Assembly: GCF_026914185.1 (NCBI RefSeq)
Contig: NC_070572.1
Location: forward strand, 186,001-250,000
Reading direction: 5' to 3'
DNA: 64,000 nucleotides
Source: Puccinia triticina
Lineage: Eukaryota > Basidiomycota > Pucciniomycetes > Pucciniales > Pucciniaceae
Part shown: positions 12,172 through 25,141 of the stretch, piece by piece
How positions within the stretch are numbered: position 1 is the first letter of the stretch
Layout of the letters: every line of letters begins with the position of its first letter
The notes under the pieces: model-generated
Database searches by the model: none
What the model was told of the DNA's origin: nothing
Seen by the model: only the letters and a program-made list of their open reading frames with translations
Translations under genes and position numbers: made by a program

Positions 12172-15100
12172 TTAATGGTAGTTGTTGAGACTTACAGCTG
12201 TCCCCAATCCCACAGCACTCATTGTTTGTAATTCAAAACCAAATGTTGAGATCGGATTTAGAAGAATTGCAACATGTCCGATGACCCTTTCACTGTCAAT
12301 TACCTCAGTCAGGTCGTGATCAGATTTCACTAAGCGGCAGTTGAGATCTGGGCAATCCTTGTATGGATCTTCCTCCCTTCCCACTTCCTTGAATGGTTTC
12401 ACAATCAACCAAGTTTTCCCAGCTGTTTGTTCCGATTGGAAAATTTGCTCCACTTCACCAAATCGCTGGTCCTTCCCTAGGTAGAACTCGACCAAGGAAT
12501 TTGCTGGATGCTGATCTTTAGTTGTGAATGTCTTGCCGTTGAGTTTGATGTATTCAACAAGATCAACTGTTGAGTTAAGTGGGGGTACACCTGCATGTTG
12601 ACCAAGCTTTCCCCTTGAACCTTCCTTTCCAGCCACCGCCCGCTTCCATTTTGACATCAGAGTTCTGTTCAACTGAGTAGATTTCTTCTTATTGTTGTCC
12701 TCCGAGCCGCGGTTGTGTTTTGCAGTGTGGTCTTTGAGAACTAACTGGAATGTTGAGTTGATATGCCATTCCTTCATCAATGTCTTCGGTATATCATCTA
12801 AGTACAATACACATGTCACCTTCTCAGTAATTAAATTCTCACAATGGCAATAATTACACACAAATAAGAATGAGACTAACCGATGTGATGGTTTGTTGGC
12901 ATCCTCTGCAACATTCCATTAACTCTTTCCTGTGCCCAAGCTGCTGTCGATCGAGGTGGGCCAAATCGGCGGATAACTTCAGAGTAATGCTGTGTCAGAT
13001 GTAGATTTGGCTTGCTTGGTGCTTCTGGCCAGCCTTTTTGAAGACACTTTCAATAATCCAAGATTAAACTGTCAAGCTCATCAAGATCTTGAAGTTTGAT
13101 CTTTGGGAGAGTCAGGAAGTGAGAAATTTTGGATAGCAAGGTAGTTGATTCTAGGAGTGAGGATATCCTTATTTTGCTTTCCTCAGTTGCGCAATCCTTG
13201 TATGCTGTGGTCCAAAGAGGAATCAAGGAAATGGGATAGTAGATCTTGTAAAGTATCAGCCATTCTGCTGCTTTTAAAGATCCGTGGGTAGCCAATCCCA
13301 AGTTGCGTGGAACCCTATCAATCCAAGAGGGTACAATTGTATGCAAGATAGTCCGCCGTACTATGTCCAGCTCCTCTGGCAAGAGTTTTGGTTGGTTGAA
13401 ATCCGGAATTGGTGATGCAGCAGCTCTGCGAGCTCTATGTCAAGGACGAGTGGCAGTGTGATCACTTCCACTCTCATCTGCGGAATCGGTGGTTACCTCC
13501 TCATTCGCGTCACACAGCGCCTTCTTCCGCATCCGCAGGCTATAGGAATGGGCAGATGACCCATCTGATGTTGCACCAGCACCACTACATGTTCTGCTTT
13601 GACCAAGACCTAGCGTTGTTGTGGCTGGTGTTTGCTTGGCTTTGGCTGCACGGGCTCGCTTGTTTGGTTTTTCAGAGGTTTGATTTGATTCTTCGATATC
13701 GTCTAATTTCCGCTTGCCCTTGTTGGTGGAGTTAGGGACACAATTTGTTGCAAACGGAGTATCGGTATATGACTGGTCATTCTGCCATTCCGCATCCTTC
13801 TCTTGAATATCCTTAAGCTTGGATGCGACTGATGGCAATGACATGAAGCGCATCGTGTGATCTTTCAAGTCACCCAAAATCAAGGCATGCATCAATTCAA
13901 TCGAGCAGAATTCTATTGGCCTCCAGTATGGGAGCTCATTGAGCACACTCCATCTTGCGCCATGTTCCTTCACAAACTTCTTACGTTCAGTCGCATTTTC
14001 TAGTTGAAGCCAAAGTTTTGCATGTTTTTGGTGCTCTTCATTCGTCCGCCGGGTAAACTTTGTGGTGTCCGTTTCCTCAATTTCATGCTTGCTCAACATA
14101 CAAAAAGAGCAAAACCTAATTGAGGCGTGACTTCCAAATCCAGCAACCTTCCGGAGAGCAGGAAGATCTGCGATCAGGGGAAAGATCACAGCCCGTATAG
14201 TTCTTCCTTGAGCATGAGAAGCAGTGGATTCAAAGAAGACTCCATTCCAAAATTCTTTCAATTCATTCACCAGTGGTCGTAAGAGATGGTTCACCTCGTC
14301 TAGACTGGGTTCGTTGGGCCCAGGGATAATTCCGAAAAGGAATATGTTTTCCTGCTTGTAGCGCTGATTTGGAGGAAGGTTCAAGAAGATCAAGACAATC
14401 GCTCCAACAGAGTTATGCTTCCCCAGATTTGAAGTTCCTTCGGCATTGAACCAGTCAAGATATAGGCTGAACACAAGATTTCCAGAATTCTGGGTAAATA
14501 TCCCAGTTCCATCATCCGAGTTGGGGAATTCGCGCCAGATTTGACCATGCCACACATCTTCCATGTCGTGGTGTGGTTCCCATCTAGTTTTGGGAAGGCT
14601 GGAGTCTAGCAAGGTCTCAAAATAATTCTGAGAAAGCTGCTGTTTCAACCATGACTTGAGAGTTAAGTATGAGTATGTCCGAATTGGTTTTGATGCTTGC
14701 TGTTTATCGAGTTTGAAGAGGGCTTGATCACATCTGGGTACGATTTCTTGCAACTTAGCCCACTTACAATACCCCTGATATTGGGAAAAGAAGGACTGGG
14801 TGCATGTGATTGGAGGATTTTTGTCTCCTTTTATCAGAGGGTAGAGTGCAAAACATTTTTGGCAACATATTTGTGTTGTCAGATCTGGTACAAGGCCAAG
14901 TCGATGAAAAACTGCATCTCTAGTTTTGGGAATCTGTTGGATCATTGCTTTAGCATCAATAATTCGTTCCTCAGTGCTCCACAGCTCTGCCAAGAATGAG
15001 ATGTTCTGCCTTGCTGACTCGAGGAAAGATGCGGACCCATCTTTGCTCAGTTTGTCTTTTAAGACAGATTGGGCCATCTGAATCATGACCTGTGTGCAAA

Positions 15101-15445
15101 ACTGCTCCTCCAAAAGTGGCGCCTTCCTCGTGTTGTTTTCCAGTGGATTAGAGGTGGAGGCAGTCAGACCAGTCTGGGTCAAACTTGGATTAGCTCAAGA
15201 TCTAACTATGCTTTTAAGGCAGATGTGATTCAACTCACCCGGATCGGATTAGAGCCCATTGGGTGTGCCTCCGGATGATTCGGCCCTTCCTTCTGGAGTT
15301 GCATAGTTGCTTTCTTCTGATGCAATTGATAGTCTTTCCGTCCCAAGACCCTCCCAGGAACAATTCCACCGCCATCTTCTGCATGCTGCGTGGTGTTGCA
15401 CCCATAGAATTCACAATGGCAAACGAGATTGGTTGTTTTAGGCAT
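12172..15445 (-). pseudogene. Tnp2-family (CACTA-type) transposase, decayed
   Basis: Exon 1 (15239-15445) has a cysteine/histidine-containing N terminus (CHCEFYGC, then G-V-GR). Exon 2 starts at 15173. Diagnostic blocks of the basidiomycete Tnp2 family follow in order: LYLDWFNAEG, IFLNLPPNQRYK, GIIPGPNEPSLDEVN, HLLRPLV-EL-EFW-GV, ADLPA-RKVAGF and a CSFC pair; later PSWIDRVPRNLG, HGSLKAAEW, LH-TQHY-IRRFGP and ERVNG-LQ. These enzymes cut and paste CACTA elements. TGA interrupts the frame at 13440-13442 and at 13050-13052, each with the conserved frame continuing straight after, so the gene is probably dead. CACTA terminal repeats were not found around it. Several 3' introns were not fixed exactly. 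Confidence 0.75.
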
Positions 15446-16088
15446 GTTGCGAGTTTGTTTTTTTTAATTCGAGTAGATTGGGGATGAGTAATTTCAGACG
15501 TCTTCTAGATATTCAATGGGACACAAGGAAAAAATTCACATTCATACATAAGTTGGGGAAAGCTGGTTGATGCAAGCTTTATATCATCGCTACTCAGATA
15601 CCAAGATCTACTTTTTTCATGAATGTTTTGAGGAAACAGTTACGTACTTGGCACCCAAAAGTTGCATGTGCATATCTTGACTCACCACCTGACCAAAGAA
15701 TATGCAAGCCACCAAGTTGATGTGATGTGCTACAATCATGCACAAGTGCAAGTCATTTAGATAGCGAGATGAGCATATGTACATATCATGTGCTTCAGTA
15801 CATTTTCATGAGGAGCTGGCCCAGGTCGGACTTCATCTCACCCTGTGATGCTTCCTCGTTGAACTGGATGTACATTTTTCGGTTGGATTGAATCTCAAGT
15901 TCTAATGCCCCTTGTAACCCCGCGACCATCATGCCTTCAGATGCTGTTTCGGAGAAGACTGCATCAACTGAATCCACATATTTGTGGTTGCGTTAGCCTG
16001 TTATAAAATTTTACATCATAAAAAGGGTGTTGTACCCACGTTCCACAACTCTGGAAATGACATCCTCCCCCATTACAAAAAATATTAA
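15446..16088. other. Intergenic, no gene seen
   Basis: AT-rich, no supported gene or repeat. Confidence 0.4.
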
Positions 16089-16451
16089 TTGGCAGAGGAC
16101 CTATCTTATCTCAATCCAACATCTCATCAACCAATGGAACCTTTTCGTACTATTCTATCTCCCATACAAATTGTTTGGCTCAAAGACATGCAGACAATGA
16201 TTGATGAATCACTCAAGATTTTTGAGCCAGATTCTCATGAAGAGCAACAATTAAACATTAGCAACACCAAAGAAAGGGAACATGAGGCTTGGCGTTGGTA
16301 TATTTTGTGTGATGGAAAAATCAGAGCGGGAGCACAAGATATGCGTATTCCTGAATGGGCAATCCCAAACGTCAAGGCCATATGGGATGCGAAAAGGAAC
16401 CGTCTTGGAAAAGGTATTTGGCCTCAAGTTCTTCTTCTACTTTTCTGCTGA
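16089..16451 (+). CDS. Possible exon of unknown gene
   Basis: A 120-residue frame with balanced composition and conserved-looking aromatic block HEAWRWYILCDGKI. A GT donor follows the LGK codons, so it may be the first exon of a longer gene leading to the exons at 17569. No recognised domain. The link to downstream exons is not demonstrated. Confidence 0.3.
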   Translation: MAEDLSYLNPTSHQPMEPFRTILSPIQIVWLKDMQTMIDESLKIFEPDSHEEQQLNISNTKEREHEAWRWYILCDGKIRAGAQDMRIPEWAIPNVKAIWDAKRNRLGKGIWPQVLLLLFC

Positions 16452-17568
16452 GCTGATTTTTCAATTCACATTTGACAAGGACCATTGATGTTTTCCACGC
16501 CAGATACCACCCCAGGGGGATTGGGCGGCTTGGCAGCAGGCCAGCATTCTTAGGATGATCAAGGGTAAACAATTGGGTATAGTTTGATCGTAAGTTATCA
16601 GAACAAAAGACAACTGCTAACTTCCTGTAACTAACTGTTCCTTCTACCAACAGCTAGCTGGCTTATCTCTCTCTGGATTCCACAATACTGCCTCATGGTT
16701 TCCTGTTTTTGGTTCTGTTCTGTGCTTCCTCTGTCTGGATGGTAGTAAATCTTTGGTTTGTTCTGATCCAGATTCAAGTGAGAAATTCACGATCTCCTAT
16801 CTATCTGATGTCTGTGGTTGTGTATCGCAATGAGATGGCTTGTGTCCCCCGCACGTCAGACAAATCTATTCTTTTTCCCATGTCTGTGTCTCTGCTTTTG
16901 GAATCTACTTCAGCTAGCAATCAATTTTTGATGTATTGACGTTGTCTGGAAATATTAGGTTATGCTATACAGTGATCAGAATTTTACACCAAAGGTATAT
17001 TGCTTTGGCTTAACACTCAGGAAAGGCATTGAATCTGCTGGATGTTGGGACTAAAGAATACATGGTATTGGTGTTTGCTCACAAGGAAGAGATAGCAATG
17101 GTTGCAGCTCATGTACTCTCCAATATTTGATCTGGTGGGTGTCACTGTCATGTTCGCGCGTACATGGGCGGGAACCTTCGAGGGCAAAAAACCGATTATG
17201 TGTTTTCACATGTGATGGGCCCAAATATTCAGATTGTAATACCAAGCTGGAACAAGCAATGCATTTGCCCAAAGTCACCCCCATGTACGCGCGTACATGA
17301 GAGGGATACTCAATTGACCAAATACAACTCCTTTCATCAAATGAGAGCCAAACTGAGTTCTGAGTTGGCCAAGGCCCTTTGTCAATTACATAAACTCTCA
17401 TTTGCCTTTCATTCACATTAATAATTTCTCTCTCCCCTCATCCCTTTGCACTTTCCTAGACACGACCTGATTTGTGTAATATATAATCTGGACCTCCTCT
17501 TGTCTTCCCCCTCCTGACTCTGCTCTTTTGTCCTGTGATTCCTTTACTTCAGAATTTCCTTATCCCAG
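16452..17568. other. Intergenic or intronic, no gene seen
   Basis: Short frames only. Contains two palindrome copies at 17150 and 17283. Confidence 0.4.
17150..17298. repeat. Palindromic motif, copies 5 and 6
   Basis: ATGTTCGCGCGTACAT (17150-17165, one base off) and perfect ATGTACGCGCGTACAT (17283-17298). The flank GACAGTGACACC lies on the minus-strand side of copy 5 and GAGAGGGATAC follows copy 6, so the two units point away from each other, forming an inverted pair about 130 bases apart. Confidence 0.8.
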
Positions 17569-18659
17569 ACTCATTTCGCCAATGGCAAACCACCTGTTGG
17601 TGTTGCAAAAGTTAATCTTGCATACTCAAAAATCCTCCCCAATTCCAAATCATCATTTAGTCGTTGTATTGCTGCCTTCACGCGAGCTCTCTTAGACATA
17701 GAATATGACCGCAAGAAAACTCCTTCAGAGGCATGGAAGCTCCCACCTTCTGCCCACGATTTCCACATTGGCTCTAACTTGCCAGACTCCATTCTCATAC
17801 AGCCCATTGATCCCATTCCTGTTGGTTCAACATTACCCACCTCACAGAAGATATCCCCAATCTTTCGAATCCTATTTGTCCAAGACCTCTCAAAATCTTG
17901 TTTTCCTGGTGTTACTTTTTGCTGGTCTCATCCATGGGATTCTCACTGGAACCAACTTTTCTCAAAATTTATCCTAAAACATTGGAGGAATGCCTATGCA
18001 GCTGGAACATTTACTCCTTTTTTCATGGATCCGGTTGAAGCCTCAAACACATCCTTCCAGCTTGGCGTTCTCCACAGATGGTTTCTTGGAAGGCAGAAAG
18101 GATTACGATTGGGTCAGTTTTCAGAACAGCACAAATCCAAGAAGAAAAAATCCAAATGTAAATCCAAATTACGAATGCAGGTATGCCACATTCTTGCTTT
18201 TCTCTTGCCCAAAATGTGGGCTAAGCTCTTTCTTCATTTCAGATCTTGCAGCACCGTCAAGAAACGCTCTCTACACTCCCATTCAACCCTAACACGAAAT
18301 CTTTATTCGATAACATCAAGGCTACTTCTGAAACTGAGATCAATCCCCCTTGCTCTCTGTTCAAAATCCCTTTGCTCTGGAGGTCACCGGAGTTCTCAAA
18401 ATTTGCGCAAGAATTGGATCAGATTTTTATTCAGAAGAAGACCAGCACCAAAGGACGCCAATTTGTACATGATTTTGTCTTGGAAGCTCGCAGGCAGACT
18501 TCAACCACATCTCCTCCAGCTGGCTTCAAGGAAGTTCCTCGTAATCTTCCGTTGAACTGCTACTCCCTCGAATACTTGTCGACGCTTTCTGAGTCCCAGA
18601 GAAATCTTCTTAATCCAACGGATACCATCAACTTCTTGGAATTGCTAACAGTCAGATAA
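17569..18659 (+). CDS. Unknown multi-copy protein, 5' incomplete
   Basis: Exons 17569-18180 and 18243-18659 join in phase 0. The frame is open from a CAG acceptor at 17566-17568 and has no upstream ATG in the same exon, so at least one 5' exon is missing. Shared blocks with the 462-aa protein at 10228: SR-I-F, F-W-HPWDSHWN, a Lys/Arg-rich stretch before the last intron, and a C-terminal GFKEVPRNLP-NCY block followed by LS-x-Q. The position and phase of the last intron are the same. Function unknown; see the entry at 10228. Confidence 0.55.
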
Positions 18660-18811
18660 GGCTTGCTGTCCACCGTGAGTTACATTCAGCGACTTTCAAG
18701 CTGTCATATTGCTCATGAGTAGCTGAGCACATTCATACTGCTCATTTCCCCCCGATGGTACACTTAGCCTATTTACGAGACATTCTCAAATCAGTAAGTA
18801 CAAAAAGGAAA
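18660..18811. other. Tail-to-tail gap
   Basis: Short gap between two converging genes; nothing recognised. Confidence 0.3.
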
Positions 18812-19509
18812 TTAGCAAGAAATCACATACAGTGCAAGCTCTCCTTTCCTCTTTTGAACCTGATATATATTCATTTCCAGGCTCCCTTTTAGATAGTATT
18901 GATATACATGAACTGGATGACCCTGTCCCAAGCGGTAAAGTCGGTCGACAGCTTGGACTTCTGCTGCAGGGTTCCACCCCGGTTCCTGAATGATGTAGTA
19001 TTATTAGCTCTCTTCTATGCCTGTAAAAAAAAACTATGGCTTACCATCATGTACACATTCTGAGCGCAACGCAAATCAATGCCTACCCCGGCAGCTTGGA
19101 TTGAGGCCAAGAGAACATTACACTGTCTGTTGGTTCGAAATTGATTCAGGTTTTCATCACGTTTTTTGATTGTCTGGTCCCCAGTAAGCCAGGTTAATCC
19201 AATACCGTTCTCCTGAAGTGCCCGTTCAATACTATAAGGTTGAATCAGAATCAACATCTATCCCCTTTCCATGCTCCAAAGCAAATCAACATAACTTACA
19301 TCCCCAGAAACCCAGTGAAACTAGAAAATACCACTGCTTTTGTCCTTTCAATTCCACGAACTCCTCCCAAGAAGACCTTCAGGTTGTCGACTAGGTGGAC
19401 AATCTTTCCTGAATCCTGCCATCGCCATTTTGGTTGATGAAGTATCTCTGATCTTGCAAATAATGGATGGTTGCAAAATTGACGAAGCATTGTCAACTGT
19501 CTGAAAAAC

Positions 19510-22500
19510 GGGGTAAGTTAATTTTGCAAACCATTTTTTACAACCCATATGGGTTGTAAATTGGATCGATTGTAAAATTCTACTTACCTAGGGTTGTAAT
19601 ATAATTTTACAACTCATGCTCCTAGTTTCGAGGATTGTAAATAGATAGTGTGCAAAACATGGTTTGTAATTTTGTGCCTGGCATGTGCATAGAGTAGATT
19701 CACGAACTATGTTTTGCAAGTCTCACATGTCAAGGTTGTGAAACTGCATAACGAGCTGTCAAAATCGAATTTCACAAACCATTTATTTGCAATCCATTAT
19801 GTGTTGTGAAATCAAGGTTGTGAAACTGCATAACGAGCTGTCAAAATTGAATTTCACACGCCATTTATTTGCAATCCATATGTGTTGTGAAATAAGCTAT
19901 GCAAATAAGCATTTTTGGGCCGTGAGATACAATTTTACAACCCATCTGGAACTGAATTGCAACACATCGTTTGTGTGATCCTGCATGCACCAACAAGCTC
20001 AACAACCAAACAAAAGAACAAAAATGACATCAGCAAGACCTCCCGGCTGGATCGATCAGTCTTCCTTCCCTCCCACACTCTGTCCAACCGCCATTGACAA
20101 AGACAACGACGACGACTCTGACGCCAAAAACTCTTGCAACAATGGATCCGCCGCTGTTCAATCCGGAGTCTAGTCCGTTTTCCTCCGACCCTTCGACGCC
20201 TGACAGGTTTAACCCAATTCTCCCACCTTTCGGAATTGACTCGATCATTGGAATCGACTCCAACTCCTCCATCATCCCACGACCTGAAATCAACTCGATA
20301 ATCCCAGACCTTAGTCCCATCTCTGGTTTCCTAGTTGATTCGTCCGATTCGTCCGATTCCTCTTCCTCCGTTTCAGCTGAAGCCCCCGTCTCAAACTCAG
20401 AAAAAATGCCGCCAAAGCCCCAGCAGCCCGTTTCAAAACCCTTGAAGCCCTCCAAACCAAATTTGCCAAGCAAGAAAAACAAACCAACCAAGCAACACAA
20501 GACGCACAGTCCCTCCCCAAAGGCCAAGCACCCAAGTTCTGAATTGACCTCTCCTGACGATGCGGATGACGAGGGCTTTGAAGATGAAAGCAAATACGAG
20601 GTGGATTCGGATCAGGCGAATTGTGATGACGGCCAGGCCGATTTTGATGACGATCAGGCTGATTTCAATGATGAACCAGCCGATGCTGATGTTGAGGAAA
20701 TGGACGATGACGATGCCGATCATCAGCAAGGAAGACGGTCAAAAGAAAAAGAATGGTTTCTCCCCGAATTGGGCGACCATTACGAGACGTACATTGATCA
20801 CGGATGTACGCTTGACAAGCAAGGCTATCCAATCTACCCCAACGGACGGACAACATTTGTGCACTTACCTGAAGACGACATCACAAATTTTGGATCAGTC
20901 GGATTTGCGAAGACGAGCTCGGTCAGCTATCGCAGCAACAAGACGTGGAAAATCACTCGGTATTTCTGTCTTGGTGCTCTGGTCTGCAACAATCCGTCCT
21001 GCGAGTGGGCCGGTTCTCCCCCTACTGGAAAAGGAGGTTGAGAAAAGCTTGAAAAAGGGTAAGTAAGGTCGGATGAGTTGCAAAATTATTTTGCAACTCA
21101 TATTTTTGCAACTCACATTTTACAACCGTCAAATTTACAACCCTTTTACTAATTTTTACAACTCTTATTTTTGCGCTTCATCAGCCTCATCAAATGCCGC
21201 GGTCTAGCAAACAAGTGCAAAGGCACTGTTTACCATCAGACGTGTCCCGACTCCGTGGCCATCCGTTTTGACCACCATCTCCCATCAGGATGGGGGCTCC
21301 TCAGGCACAAGGGTAAACACCCTCATCCTTGGCCCGAAGCTAAGAAGCCGGACCCGCTTGCGAAGAAAGAACTGAAAGAGGAGATCAAGAATAATCCTAA
21401 AGCTGGCGCACTCAAGCTTAAGGTAAGCTTTCTCCCTGCTCATTCCTTCCGAAGTGAACTAATCTCTTTGATTTTCCTTATCTTTTTCACCCTTTATGTA
21501 GATGGGAAAGCCTACTGATGCTCAATTCGGCTTCGAAAGTGTGGCTTCAATCCACCCATCTTACCAGAATAAAGATCAACTTGCCTATTATCGCCGAACC
21601 ATCTTAGCTGAGTTGGGATTAGCGCCAGACAAACTCGGCGCTGGCGTCGGCGACAAATTCATCTTGGACATGTTTGGATGGGCCGCGTAAGTTAATTGTT
21701 TTACAACCTTTCTTTGAATTTTACAACTCATTTGAAATTTACAGCTCACAAGTCTTGTTGCGCAACAAACAGTCGGGGGATGTGGATTATTTCGTGCTCG
21801 TTCATGCCGAACGCCGAGCATTTCACCTTCCAGACGAGATGGATGGCTGATCGCTTACTCGCTCGTGATAGGAACAATCAGGTGTACAGCGGCAGTCTAA
21901 TATCCGACGTCACTTACCGATACTTTGAGATGGGATACCTGCTGACGACTTCGATGTTTTGCGAAGATCTTCAACGTTGGATCCCTGTTCAATTGACCTG
22001 GATGCGAGGGCTCAGTGAAGAATATTATCAGATCCACTTCGCTACTCTCTTCCGGCAATTTCTGAAGCCTTCAATCACCCCGGCCGAGAGGGACCAGCTG
22101 GTCCGCGAGGTCGTTGACTTCTCATTGGCTCAAGTCGAAGGATTCGTATCGGCTTACATTGAAGTCTTTCGTCAAGGCACTCGCAAGGAAGTAAGGGCGA
22201 TGTTGAAGGGTTGCCGGGAGCATTACAGACAATTGGTCACTCGCATCAAACGTAATCGAGCCCTTATAACCGTGGATCAGGAGGTAAGCCATCAGCATAA
22301 ATGACTTGTAAAATTATTTTACAAAGTTTTACAAACCTTTATGACTTGTAAAATCATATATGTCAAATTTGCAACTCATAATACTAACAAACAATGGTCA
22401 TTTTTTCCACAGGAACCCTTCCGAAAGGCATGCATGGACCTCCTGGAGCGTGCCAAACCAGATGGCCAAACCCACGAACAAAAGGTTGACTACATACGGC

Positions 22501-25141
22501 GTCGTTAGCCCAAGGTCCGCAAATGGCTTGATTGGTGGACGGTATCGGATATCGAGGCGCTCTTGTTCCCTTCTCGAGCTCCGCGACTTGAGGACACACC
22601 CGATGGCCTTCCTGATACCACCAATGCCCAGGAAAGCATGCATCGAAGGTACTATCGGCTCAGGTAAGCATGGGTTGTAAAATATGGGTTGCAAATTTTC
22701 TAAAATGCTCATCTCACTTACCCCATTTGTTTGAAATCCCAAGCGATGGACGGCAATGCCTTATGGTAGGGATGATTGACTTGTTCACCTTCGTCGACAT
22801 GCTGGAACGCGACTGGAACGCGGTGATGAAAGGAATCCCAATCAGTTATGGAGCGAACACCGGGAAGAAACTAGGTCAAACCTTGGGCTTGGGCAAGAAG
22901 CGCAAGCGTTCCAAGTATGTCAACGATGGAAGACCGCCGGATACCACTGACGACCTGGTCGATGGACATAAGAAAAAGAAATCACAAGGAGGACGGCCTC
23001 CAAATTCGAGAAATCACAACAGAAACCTCTGGGCGGCCTATCCCTTGTATCAAGCAAGCGGCGAGTCGAAGAAGATAAACCAATGCTGGCTTGCTGCCGG
23101 CTTGGAATCTATGTACGCGCTGTTCAACCCGTTGTGGCTTCGTGGGATCAGCGGAAAGGGGAAGGATATCTTCACCCATTTGGCCCATCACTTCTCATGT
23201 CGATCCAGCGGCGAATTAAACGGCGGCACCTCTATCAGAGCAACTATCACGCGTGGCCAAAACCACATGTTTGAGGTTTTGAACGCAAAATATCCAGCAA
23301 GCTTCATCCCTGGCGCTTTCTGCTCGGCCAACTACTTTCTCGAGGTCGCCTTGGATCCCAAACTCCACCAGAGCCCAGAATACAAGAAACTCTTCCATCT
23401 CCACGAACATCGAACATTTACCTGCGAACTGAAGCCTGATACACTGCAGCTCCATCCAACTCGTGCCGATCGAAGCTTCCACGTTGTCGCCATGAAGCCT
23501 CAGATGTTTGACTCCAACAGGATTCCCTACTCTGATGTCGCCCAGCTTGTCGAAAAATGGCAATCAACGGGTTTGATCGGTCATCCTGGTCTTGTGTGCA
23601 AGGCCTGCAATGAAGTTGAACCTTCATCTAAACCCAAACATAAGCCAAAGAAGCCGAAGAAAAAAGCCAAAAACGAGAGGGACAATTCCATCGAGATTTG
23701 CCACAACCCTGGAGTATCGCAGCAATCGGCTCACTACATCATTGATCGTTCAAAGCTTACCTTTGACAAGAACGGTCCCCCTCTTCACATCAACTTCCAC
23801 CTTGAGGTCAGCGATGTCGATGATATCCCTCGACAAGACAGTTTCATGGCGACCACCAACTGGCCCTTCAAGCTGAATGTTGGCGGGGCAACATACACCC
23901 TCATCTCTCGAGGATATTGGAATGGCAGTCACTACTGGTGTAAGATCCTTCGGAGCGCAAATATCTCGCCAGAAAAGGGGAGTTTAACAGCGGTTTGGAT
24001 GCATAATGATGTGGAGAATGACGGCTATGCTCAACAAATCAATCAAGTGCCAAGTTCAATCGCCGGCGCAGAACAGTTCACCAGCTGGCTCTTGTATTCG
24101 CGTGCGTGGAGGCCTTCCGAGGAAGAATACGTTAACAAATCCATCCAAAGATTGTGGATGACAATCCCGACGCAGTTGGATATGTCCCCTTCAGAGAAAT
24201 GAAGGCGATTTTGAACATATCTCATTCTTCAACGTTGATTGCACACGAAGGACCAGCGCCAAACAACTCTCAATCTCAAACAGTCCACTCTGAAACACCG
24301 GCCGAACATTCTGCTTCACCTGAAGAATCAAAACCAAAAAAGAGGGCCAGAAGGAAAAACAAGATGGCAACAATAAGAGAATCGGAGGAGAGTGATGTCG
24401 AATCGGACGTCGCCAAGATTCTAGACCCAGACGAATCGTTCATCGCCAATCAGACCTTCGAAGACGGATCTTTTTCTGTTGCCAAGATTCTAGACCCAGA
24501 CGAATCGTTCATCGCCAATAAGACCTTCGAAGACGAATCTTTTGCGGCGAATGAATCTTTCATTGCCAATGATTCTTTCATGGCCAATCAGACCGGTGAG
24601 ACCGTTGAAGACAAGTCTTTTGTTGGCAATGAGACAGTTCAGAACAAAATCAAGCAGCAGTCCTCTCAAACTCGAATTTGGATAAAGCTCAAACCTCCCT
24701 GCCCACCAGCGCCGGCGATCCCAGCTACCTCCAAAAGCAAAAGACCTACGAGGCGATCAAACAGGAAAATATAGTTGTGCAATTTTCTTTTTTGGATGGT
24801 TTGTGAAAAAACGTTTGCAAAATTGTATTTCTGTTAGCCTTGATGTTATTTTACGGCCTTCATATTACAATCTATGATGAGTTGTAAAATAAAGAGTTGC
24901 AAATTTCCACATAACAGGGTTGCAAATGGAAATTTGCAACGCATATGGTTTGCGAAATATGTTTTGCAAAATTGGTCTTCAGACCGCTAATTTACGTTTT
25001 TACAACCTTACTTTTGCGCACCTTCACTTTGTAACTCACATTTTACAATGATGAGTTGTAAAATTACATAATTCATGGTATATGTATAACTTTACAACCC
25101 ATATGACTTGCAAAAAATGAGTTGTAAAATTACATCGACCC
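19510..25141. mobile_element. Mutator-like element (5632 bp)
   Basis: The element is flanked by identical 9-base duplications CTGAAAAAC at 19501-19509 and 25142-25150, the length typical of MULEs. Ends start GGGGTAAGTTAATTTT (left) and GGGTCGATGTAATTTT (right, reverse complement) and lead into long imperfect inverted repeats packed with TTTTACAACTCAT / CATATGGGTTGTAAA motifs. It carries one transposase gene on the plus strand. It splits an exon of the helicase gene. Confidence 0.85.
20094..24774 (+). pseudogene. MULE transposase with GCM-like finger and USP-like domain
   Basis: Long acidic low-complexity N terminus; then a GCM/WRKY-type zinc finger candidate (CLGALVCNNPSCEW, CKGTVYHQTC, RHKGKHPHPWP) across an intron at about 21059-21178; then the MULE core (ISDVTYRYF, GYLLTTSMFCEDLQRWIPVQLTW, TLFRQFL, RIKRNRALI); then a C-terminal region like a ubiquitin-specific protease: NQCWLAAGLESMYAL for the Cys box, and YTLISRGYW-GSHYWCKI followed by AVWMHNDV for the His/Asp box. 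Tail with DPDESFIANQTFED repeats. Lesions: TGA 21039-21041, TAG 22506-22508, an apparent +1 shift near the G5 run at about 21775, and another shift near 24153. Both shifts touch homopolymers, so assembly errors are possible. Introns near 21430, 21690, 22290 and 22675. Confidence 0.75.
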
